From assembly GCF_040545335.1 (NCBI RefSeq), contig NZ_JBEPLU010000001.1, forward strand, positions 1,922,001-1,986,000: a stretch of 64,000 bases of DNA, in the 5' to 3' direction. This document shows, one piece after another, positions 56,172 to 64,000 of the stretch (positions are counted from its first letter, which is position 1; each line of letters opens with the position of its first letter). The translations under genes were made by a program, and so were the position numbers. The stretch comes from Phenylobacterium koreense. Its GTDB lineage: Bacteria > Pseudomonadota > Alphaproteobacteria > Caulobacterales > Caulobacteraceae. The notes under the pieces are model-generated. The model saw only the letters and a program-made list of their open reading frames with translations. It had not been told where the DNA came from and ran no database searches.

Positions 56172-57737
56172 TCAAAGCGTCTTCGCCGTAGCCGGATTTC
56201 GGTCGAGGTTGCGGTCGCTCTGGCGCACGCGGGCGCGCACGGTGAACACCCCGTCGCCGGACAGCACCCCTCCGCGGGCGAAGAGCCGGCCGTGCTCCCA
56301 ATTGGAGAGGCCGAGTTCGGGCCGGTCGAGGGCGAACTGTCCGTCCACCCAGCGGGTGAAGCCGTCCCCGACGAAGGGGGCGTTCACGGCTGCGTAGAAG
56401 CGCTCGTGCGCCTTCGGGTCCTGGGCGATCAGGCTGGCGGCGAACTGCGGGCTGTAGCGGTTGAAGAGGGCGACAGCCTCCTCGACGCTGTCCACCAGCA
56501 CCAGGGTCAGCTCGGGCGTCTCTTCCCATTCCCACTCGCGGCCGAGATCGCTCGCCGCCAGCAGCTCGACCTTGGGCTCCTCGAGCTTGCCTTCTGGACG
56601 GCCCACCTGGACTCTGGCCTCGCGCCAGGCGGCGGGCAGGGCGTCCTGCGAGCCTTCGACCACGTGCAGCTTCACGCCTTCGCGGCGCTCGCCGGCAAGG
56701 TCCAGGGCTTCTAGGAAGGCGGGGATCAGGTCGCCCGCCCGTTCGCGCACGATGGCGCAGACATTGAGGGTGTTGCAGACCTTGCGGTCGAGGGAGTGGT
56801 AGACGGCGGCCTTGAACCGGTCGGCGTCGGCGTCCGGGCCGGCCACCATCCAGGCGCCGCCGGTCCCGTGCAGGCTGACCGGAACCCCGGCCTGGCGGGC
56901 GATGGCCCCGAGCTGGGCGACGGCGGGCCCCGAGCCGCGCGCTACGGCCAGCGCCAGGCGCTGATCGGAGAACATCGCCCATCCCGCCGCGTGTGCGGGG
57001 CTGTCCACGAGGGCGGCCGAGCCTTCGGGCAGGCCGGCGACCTTGAGGGCGGGATCCAGGGCATGCTGGACGATGGCGCGCGCGGTGCCCAGGGCGTCGG
57101 AGCCGATGCGGAAGACGACGGTGTTGCCGGTGCGCAGAACGCCGGTGGCGTCGGCGAAGACGTTCGGACGCCCCTCGAAGATGAAGCCGACGACGCCCAG
57201 TGGCGCGGCCACCTGCTCGACGGTCCAGCCGGCGTGTTCGACCTTTTCGACGATGCGGCCGCGGGTGGCGGGCGCGTCGCGCCAGACCTGCAGTCCGGCG
57301 ATCATGTCCGCGCGCATGGCCGCGCTGACGGCGAGGCGCGTGGTCGAGCGGCCCCGCGCCTGGGCGCTGGCGACGTCCTGGGCGTTGGCCTGCGCGATGC
57401 GGCTCCAGACCGCGTCGTCCGCCAGCCGCGCGGCGAAGGCCTCGAAGAAGGCGGTGACGGCGTCGTCGGAAACGCCGGCGAGCTCGCCGAAAGCCTGGTG
57501 GGCGCGCGAGACCGCGGCGTCGGCGATGGTCTGGACGCTGGCCGGGACGTGCAACAGGTCGCCTGTTTCCTGCACGACGACCAGCCGGTCGCCGGCCTGG
57601 AAGGCCTGGGCCAGCGCGTCGGACACATAGGCCACGCGGTCGCCGCCGAACGGGATCGCCATGCCGGGGCTCAACGCCTCCAGCCGGCCCGTGCGGCCTC
57701 CGTTCTCAGCCTTCGATCTCGCCGCCGCGTCGTCCAT
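56172..57737 (-). CDS. proA: Glutamate-5-semialdehyde dehydrogenase-like protein (divergent ProA)
   Basis: A 521-residue aldehyde dehydrogenase of the ProA branch. VAAPLGVVGFIFEGRPNVFAD matches the ProA PLGVxxxIxExRPNV motif (shown in part), and the catalytic Cys is in KVCNTLNVCAIV. It follows proB directly, so its role in proline synthesis from glutamyl phosphate is likely. Oddities are about 70 extra N-terminal residues, total length near 520 against about 420 in most ProA, and a nucleotide region reading VPVSLHGTGGAWMVAG where the usual text has His-linked Asp-Gly. It may be a divergent ProA or an altered-specificity relative. Confidence 0.82.
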   Translation of the reverse strand: MDDAAARSKAENGGRTGRLEALSPGMAIPFGGDRVAYVSDALAQAFQAGDRLVVVQETGDLLHVPASVQTIADAAVSRAHQAFGELAGVSDDAVTAFFEAFAARLADDAVWSRIAQANAQDVASAQARGRSTTRLAVSAAMRADMIAGLQVWRDAPATRGRIVEKVEHAGWTVEQVAAPLGVVGFIFEGRPNVFADATGVLRTGNTVVFRIGSDALGTARAIVQHALDPALKVAGLPEGSAALVDSPAHAAGWAMFSDQRLALAVARGSGPAVAQLGAIARQAGVPVSLHGTGGAWMVAGPDADADRFKAAVYHSLDRKVCNTLNVCAIVRERAGDLIPAFLEALDLAGERREGVKLHVVEGSQDALPAAWREARVQVGRPEGKLEEPKVELLAASDLGREWEWEETPELTLVLVDSVEEAVALFNRYSPQFAASLIAQDPKAHERFYAAVNAPFVGDGFTRWVDGQFALDRPELGLSNWEHGRLFARGGVLSGDGVFTVRARVRQSDRNLDRNPATAKTL

Positions 57738-57809
57738 TACGCGCCCTAATGCTCAGTTTGAGGTTTAGTAGGCTCCTTTAGAGCCTGTCGCAAATCCGCA
57801 ATCGGCCGT

Positions 57810-60630
<2,821 letters not shown>

Positions 60631-60673
60631 CGTCTACCTCCCGACCCTCTCTCGGGGCCATTCCAGAAAGCAA

Positions 60674-60705
60674 GAGGGGGAGTCCGGCGGTCCGGACTCC
60701 CCCTC
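60674..60705 (-). terminator. Strong hairpin terminator after rpmA
   Basis: A perfect 14-bp stem GAGGGGGAGTCCGG / CCGGACTCCCCCTC with loop CGGT, followed on the minus strand by CTTGCTTTC. It lies 57 bases past the rpmA stop, in the 132-base gap before the GNAT gene. Confidence 0.8.
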
Positions 60706-60762
60706 GGAAGCTTCCTGCCCGGTCCGCCTTACAGCGAACCCGGTTTCAAGAGGTTCGCCTGA

Positions 60763-61029
60763 TTATTCAGCCGCTTGTGCCACGACCACGTTCACGTAGG
60801 TGCGGTCGTCACGCTTGGTGACGAACTTCACGGAACCGTTGGCGGTGGCGAAGAGGGTATGGTCCTTGCCCATACCGACATTGTCGCCCGGGAAGAACTT
60901 GGTGCCGCGCTGGCGCACGATGATGTTGCCGCCGACGACAGCTTCACCACCGAACTTCTTCACGCCGAGGCGGCGGCCAGCCGAGTCGCGACCGTTACGC
61001 GAGGAGCCGCCAGATTTCTTGTGAGCCAT
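60763..61029 (-). CDS. rpmA: 50S ribosomal protein L27
   Basis: An 88-residue L27. The start [29 protein letters not shown] is typical (in part, [16 protein letters not shown]), and the signature [24 protein letters not shown] follows. The N-terminus reaches the peptidyl transferase centre. It follows rplU by 29 bases in the usual rplU-rpmA pair, and a terminator follows it. Confidence 0.98.
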   Translation of the reverse strand: MAHKKSGGSSRNGRDSAGRRLGVKKFGGEAVVGGNIIVRQRGTKFFPGDNVGMGKDHTLFATANGSVKFVTKRDDRTYVNVVVAQAAE

Positions 61030-61058
61030 AGCTCTCTCCTAAATCCTAGAGGACGCGC

Positions 61059-61571
61059 TTATTCGGCGGCGTCGTCGGTCTTCTTGGCGGCGGCCTTCTT
61101 CGGCGCAGCTTTCTTCGGCGCAGCCTTGGCCGGAGCGGCTTCGGCGGCCGGAGCAGCGGCTTCCAGTTCGGCGACCACGTTCTTCAGGTTGCGGGCGCGG
61201 GCGTCGAGCAGGGCCTTCGGGGCCAGGTTGACGGTTCCGTCCCACTTGTCGGTCTTGCCGACGCCGGCGATCGAGGTCACGCGCAGCACGGTTTCCGACT
61301 GGCGGTGACCGCGGGTGCGGCGATAGCCCTGACGACGGGTCTTCTTGAAGATCTTAACCTTCTCGCCCTTGCGGGTTTCGATCAGGGTGGCGGAGACCTT
61401 CGCGCCGTCGACCAGCGGAGCGCCGACAGTCACGGCCTCGCCGTCGCCCAGCATGAGGACGTCGCCGAACGCGACTTCCGCACCCGGTTCACCGTCGAGC
61501 TTTTCGACGACCAGCAGGTCACCGGCTTGAACCCGGTACTGCTTTCCGCCGGTTTTGATCACCGCGTACAT
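61059..61571 (-). CDS. rplU: 50S ribosomal protein L21 with C-terminal Ala/Lys tail
   Basis: A 170-residue L21. The core MYAVIKTGGKQYRVQAGDLL and KVKIFKKTRRQGYRRTRGHRQ is normal, but the protein runs about 60 residues past the usual L21 end, finishing in a low-complexity tail of AAPKKA-type repeats. Similar Ala/Lys tails occur on L21 of several alphaproteobacteria. The ATG at 61571 lies behind a leader of about 60 bases with a hairpin and a good promoter. Confidence 0.97.
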   Translation of the reverse strand: MYAVIKTGGKQYRVQAGDLLVVEKLDGEPGAEVAFGDVLMLGDGEAVTVGAPLVDGAKVSATLIETRKGEKVKIFKKTRRQGYRRTRGHRQSETVLRVTSIAGVGKTDKWDGTVNLAPKALLDARARNLKNVVAELEAAAPAAEAAPAKAAPKKAAPKKAAAKKTDDAAE

Positions 61572-61605
61572 CGTTGGCGCCTTGGACTTATAGCAAAATG
61601 GATTG

Positions 61606-61629
61606 CGCCCGCGAGATGGCCCGCGGGCG
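61606..61629 (-). promoter_or_regulatory. Hairpin in the rplU leader
   Basis: An 8-bp stem CGCCCGCG / CGCGGGCG with an 8-base loop, 35 bases before the rplU start and inside the predicted transcript. It could be a binding or autoregulatory site for a ribosomal protein, but no class is recognised. Confidence 0.4.
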
Positions 61630-61640
61630 AGAGGCGCGGA

Positions 61641-61668
61641 CTTATACAGAGGGGCCGATGAGAGTCAA
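61641..61668 (-). promoter_or_regulatory. Sigma-70-type promoter for rplU-rpmA
   Basis: On the minus strand TTGACT (61663-61668) and TATAAG (61641-61646) are separated by 16 bases, close to consensus for both boxes. The predicted start is about 60 bases before rplU. TATAAGTCC recurs once more just before the start codon. Confidence 0.6.
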
Positions 61669-61799
61669 CGCATCTGGCGTGTTTCTACGGTCACATGGCC
61701 GAGGCTGGGTGAACCGGCGCTGGCCATCGCCTCGAAGGCGGCGGACCTCGCACGTGAGCTCGGGCGCGTCCCACATATGTAGGAGACGCCGGGCGCGGC

Positions 61800-61812
61800 G
61801 TTATTCGATAAC
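61800..61812 (+). promoter_or_regulatory. Candidate Zur box before the COG0523 GTPase gene
   Basis: GTTATTCGATAAC has 5-bp arms GTTAT/ATAAC and matches 10 of 12 defined bases of the Zur pattern GTTATANTATAAC. It lies 65 bases before the GTPase start, and such GTPases are often controlled by Zur. The rest of the 305-base gap from 61572 holds the rplU promoter and leader and nothing else that I recognise. Confidence 0.5.
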
Positions 61813-61876
61813 ACCTATATGGTGGTCAAGCGGTGGAAGGCCGCAGCCTGTTCCCATGACCGATTTCAATGACTAG

Positions 61877-62950
61877 ATGGCGTCCATGACCGACAAGACA
61901 CCCGTCACCGTCCTCACCGGCTATCTCGGCGCCGGCAAGACCACCTTGCTCAACCGCATCCTGACCGAGGACCACGGCAAGAAGTACGCCGTCATCGTCA
62001 ACGAGTTCGGCGAAGTGGGGATCGACAACGACCTCATCGTCGGCGCCGACGAAGAAGTCTTCGAGATGAACAACGGCTGCGTCTGCTGCACGGTGCGCGG
62101 CGACCTGATCCGCGTCCTGTCGGGTCTGATGAAGCGCAAGGGCAAGTTCGACGCCATCGTCGTGGAGACCACGGGCCTGGCCGATCCCGGCCCGGTCGCC
62201 CAGACCTTCTTCGTCGACGACGACGTGAAGGCCAAGACCCAGCTCGACAGCGTCACCGCGGTGGTCGACGCCAAGCACCTGCCGCTGCGCCTCGCCGATT
62301 CCAGGGAGGCGGTCGAGCAGATCGCCTTCGCCGATCAGATCGTCCTCAACAAGACCGACCTGGTGACCGAGGACGAACTGCGCAGCGTCGAGGCGGCGAT
62401 CCGCCGTCTGAACCCGCTTGCGCCGATCCATCGCACCCAGCGGTCCCAGGTGCCGCTCTCGGCCATTCTGGGCCGCGGCAGCTTCGACCTGGCGCGCATC
62501 ACCGAGGTGCAGCCGGAATTCCTCAATCCCGCCCATGGCGAGCCGGGCCACGTCCACGACGAGAACTGCGACCATGATCACGACCATCATCATCACCACG
62601 GCGATCATGACCACGGTCACCACGACCATGATCATGAGGACCATGCGGCGGCAGCGGGCATACGCGGCGTCTCGCTCACGCTCGACAAGCCGATCCACGG
62701 CCAAAGGGTGACCAACTGGCTGAACCAGGTCCTCCAGGACCAGGGGCCGGACATCCTGCGCGCCAAGGGCATCCTCGACGTCGCGGGCGAAGATCGCCGC
62801 CTGGTGTTCCAGGCCGTGCATATGATCCTCGAGGGCGATTTCCAGGGGCAGTGGAAGGAAGGCGACAAGCGCTACAGCCGCCTGGTCTTCATCGGCCGCA
62901 ACCTCGACGAAGCCAAGCTCCGCGCCGGCTTTGAGGCCTGCGCCGCTTAG
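61877..62950 (+). CDS. COG0523-family metal-chaperone GTPase with His-rich loop
   Basis: A 357-residue G3E GTPase (CobW/ZigA/YeiR group). Walker A is [15 protein letters not shown], and the metal-binding CxCC reads [13 protein letters not shown]3/G4 are ETTGLADP and LNKTDL. A loop at about residues 225-255 is almost all His and Asp ([18 protein letters not shown], key metal ligands), and the C-terminal CobW domain follows. The family moves zinc or other metals to client enzymes under limitation. The ATG at 61877 is used; one at 61886 is also in frame. A Zur-like palindrome lies upstream. Confidence 0.91.
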   Translation: MASMTDKTPVTVLTGYLGAGKTTLLNRILTEDHGKKYAVIVNEFGEVGIDNDLIVGADEEVFEMNNGCVCCTVRGDLIRVLSGLMKRKGKFDAIVVETTGLADPGPVAQTFFVDDDVKAKTQLDSVTAVVDAKHLPLRLADSREAVEQIAFADQIVLNKTDLVTEDELRSVEAAIRRLNPLAPIHRTQRSQVPLSAILGRGSFDLARITEVQPEFLNPAHGEPGHVHDENCDHDHDHHHHHGDHDHGHHDHDHEDHAAAAGIRGVSLTLDKPIHGQRVTNWLNQVLQDQGPDILRAKGILDVAGEDRRLVFQAVHMILEGDFQGQWKEGDKRYSRLVFIGRNLDEAKLRAGFEACAA

Positions 62951-63114
62951 ACGCTTCCATTCTAGTTCGCCATGGCTGGGCCGGTAGGTCCCGGCCATCC
63001 AGGACGCCGACGATCGCCGGAGACGCTTGTGCGCATGGATCTCCGGCCCGCCGACGCGGCCGGGGATGACGATCGGAACGGTGGGCGATCTGTTCGCGAG
63101 CCACGGGACAAGCA

Positions 63115-63148
63115 AAAAGGCCCGCCCGGGTTTCCCTGGGCGGGCCTT
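63115..63148. terminator. Bidirectional terminator between the GTPase and exbD genes
   Basis: An 11-bp stem AAGGCCCGCCC / GGGCGGGCCTT with an inner GGG/CCC pair and a TTT loop, with an A-run on the left and T-rich bases on the right. It serves the convergent GTPase and ExbD/TolR genes. The rest of the 221-base gap, from 62951, holds GC-rich inverted segments. Confidence 0.85.
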
Positions 63149-63171
63149 CCTGTGCCTGGCCGAAGGGCTGC

Positions 63172-63603
63172 TTAGAGCTCTTCGTTGATGAGGGCGACCT
63201 GATAGAAGCCGTTGCCCTGCAGGGTGTTCATCACCGCCATGAAGTCGCCGTAGCGCACGGTCCGGTCAGCGCGGATGTAGACGCGCTCTTCGGTCGGCTC
63301 CGGCTTGTTCAGGATGCGGGTCAGATCGGCGGTCAGCGTGTCCAGGCTCGTCGGGCTGTCGCCGATGAACAGCTTGCCGCCTTGCTGGACGTTGATCAGC
63401 GTCGGCTCTTCGATCTTCGCGCCCGGGGGCGGCGGGATCGCCGGCGGCAGGTCGAGCTTGATCGACACCGTCGCTGCAGGGATCGACACCATGAAGATGA
63501 TAAGGAGCACCAGCATCACGTCCACGAAGGGCGTGACGTTGATGTCGCTGTTCTGGCCGAGGTCGAACTTTCCGCCGCCTCCGCCGCCCAGCTTCGCACC
63601 CAT
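63172..63603 (-). CDS. ExbD/TolR-family biopolymer transport protein
   Basis: A 143-residue protein with one membrane helix (VDVMLVLLIIFMVSIPAATV), the key Asp in NVTPFVDVML, and a periplasmic domain ending in MAVMNTLQGNGFYQVALINEEL. It works with an ExbB/TolQ partner to turn proton flow into force on TonB or TolA; the partner genes are outside the window. The Gly-rich N-terminus (GAKLGGGGGGKFDLG) is typical of the ExbD group in this order. The ATG at 63603 follows GGAAGGAAA. Confidence 0.92.
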   Translation of the reverse strand: MGAKLGGGGGGKFDLGQNSDINVTPFVDVMLVLLIIFMVSIPAATVSIKLDLPPAIPPPPGAKIEEPTLINVQQGGKLFIGDSPTSLDTLTADLTRILNKPEPTEERVYIRADRTVRYGDFMAVMNTLQGNGFYQVALINEEL

Positions 63604-63795
63604 ATGAATTTCCTTCCCTTGGGCCCGAACTTGGGCCGCCGCACAGTCGCCGACACCCTTCGCTAAACAGAATGCGATTGTAAAGCCCGAACCTGCGAAG
63701 TTTCCCGCCGAAAGCGCAGCTCCGGCGCGGCGCCTCTTTGGCGGGCGGCGCGGGGTGGCGATTCCGCCTCTCGCCAAGACCCGCGTTAGGCCGCT

Positions 63796-64000
63796 ATGAC
63801 GCCAGCCATGACCTTCCAATACGACGCCTACGTCACCGCCGCCTTGTTCCAGAAGGCTGGAGCGGCCGTCTTCGCCCTCGGCGACGGCACGGTTCGATTC
63901 GAAAATGGCGAGGTGATCGAGGCCCACGACGGCGCGATCCTGAGCGCCTGCCTGCATCCCAGTGGCGAGGGACTGGTCACCGGCGGAGATGACGGCCGCG
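63796..64000 (+). CDS. WD40-repeat protein, N-terminal part (cut by window edge)
   Basis: An open frame from ATG 63796 (or 63808) runs off the right edge after 68 residues. AHDGAILSACLHPSGEGLVTGGDDGR has the WD40 pattern GH-x-W-like spacing (AHDGAI...LVTGGDDG), and an earlier weak repeat is in VFALGDGTVRF. WD40 propellers are protein-binding scaffolds; the role cannot be set from this piece. It is divergent from exbD across 192 bases. Confidence 0.75.
   Translation, partial: MTPAMTFQYDAYVTAALFQKAGAAVFALGDGTVRFENGEVIEAHDGAILSACLHPSGEGLVTGGDDGR

Noticed and set aside
61650..61770. A stretch with TGGCCGAGGC that recalls the D-arm of a serine or leucine tRNA
   Set aside because: No T-arm (GGTTCGAATCC-like), no proper anticodon stem and no matching acceptor stem follow.
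62560..62645. CAT/GAC-rich tract as a tandem repeat or CRISPR-like array
   Set aside because: It encodes the His-Asp loop of the GTPase in frame and has no regular unit or spacer structure.
62990..63090. GC-rich inverted segments ending in CCGGGGATGACGAT as a second copy of the 11886-12027 element
   Set aside because: The termini do not match over the 12-bp ends and the inner arms are absent; similarity is limited to a short GGATGAC piece.

Overview
The window is a high-GC, gene-dense stretch of bacterial chromosome with about 65 protein genes, no rRNA, no convincing tRNA, no insertion sequence, no prophage and no CRISPR array. It fits an alphaproteobacterium of the order Caulobacterales (Caulobacter/Phenylobacterium type). 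The best marker is a DivL orthologue whose phospho-acceptor histidine is replaced by tyrosine. Supporting signs are an EcfG-like sigma factor, the RegB/RegA/SenC set, an alphaproteobacterial-type LexA box before mmcB, and the obgE-proB-proA-nadD-rsfS-rlmH-envC-ctpA order. Genus-level placement is inference.

Layout. 1-2.1 kb: end of accD, folC, and a convergent trxA, with a hairpin cluster between the last two. 2.2-11.8 kb: one long minus-strand operon reading acyltransferase, tsaE, amgK, murU, addB, addA, most joined by 4-base or short overlaps. It combines tRNA modification, peptidoglycan recycling and double-strand-break repair. 12.1-16.8 kb: mmsA, two uncharacterised genes, zapE and a LysR regulator. 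17-20.4 kb: sdhCDAB. 20.5-22.1 kb: a ferredoxin reductase and [2Fe-2S] ferredoxin pair. 22.1-25.1 kb: sigma factor and divL. 25.2-29.2 kb: a small metallopeptidase and two near-duplicate ferritin-like diiron proteins flanking ynfA. Each diiron gene has the same palindromic operator next to a -35-like box.

29.3-35.1 kb: lipocalin, SOS-type mmcB, the RegA/RegB redox two-component system with a divergent SCO/SenC gene, a PHB depolymerase and a YgjP-like peptidase. 35.2-39.0 kb: two PBP1A-type genes facing tail to tail and sharing a CTAG at their stops. 39.2-41.3 kb: a MerR regulator fused to a P-loop domain, a small exported protein and a short hotdog protein. 41.4-46.3 kb: atpHAGDC with a clear terminator. 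46.5-49.6 kb: an exported hypothetical protein, a guanidinium-type SMR exporter behind a guanidine-II (mini-ykkC) riboswitch, and an S9 peptidase.

49.6-61.6 kb: a long minus-strand housekeeping block. From upstream to downstream it reads rplU, rpmA, a GNAT gene, obgE, proB, proA, nadD, rsfS, rlmH, an EnvC/LdpF-like factor, ctpA, a divergent polysaccharide deacetylase, rppH and an alpha/beta hydrolase. 61.8-64 kb: a COG0523 GTPase with a His-rich loop and a Zur-like palindrome upstream, an ExbD/TolR gene, and the start of a WD40 protein cut by the window edge.

Most of the window is ordinary core genome. The points most worth checking are the duplicated diiron proteins with a shared operator, the guanidine-II riboswitch, the MerR-ATPase fusion, the divergent ProA, the anchorless PBP1A-like protein, and several intergenic repeats. 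I see no clearly new multi-gene system.
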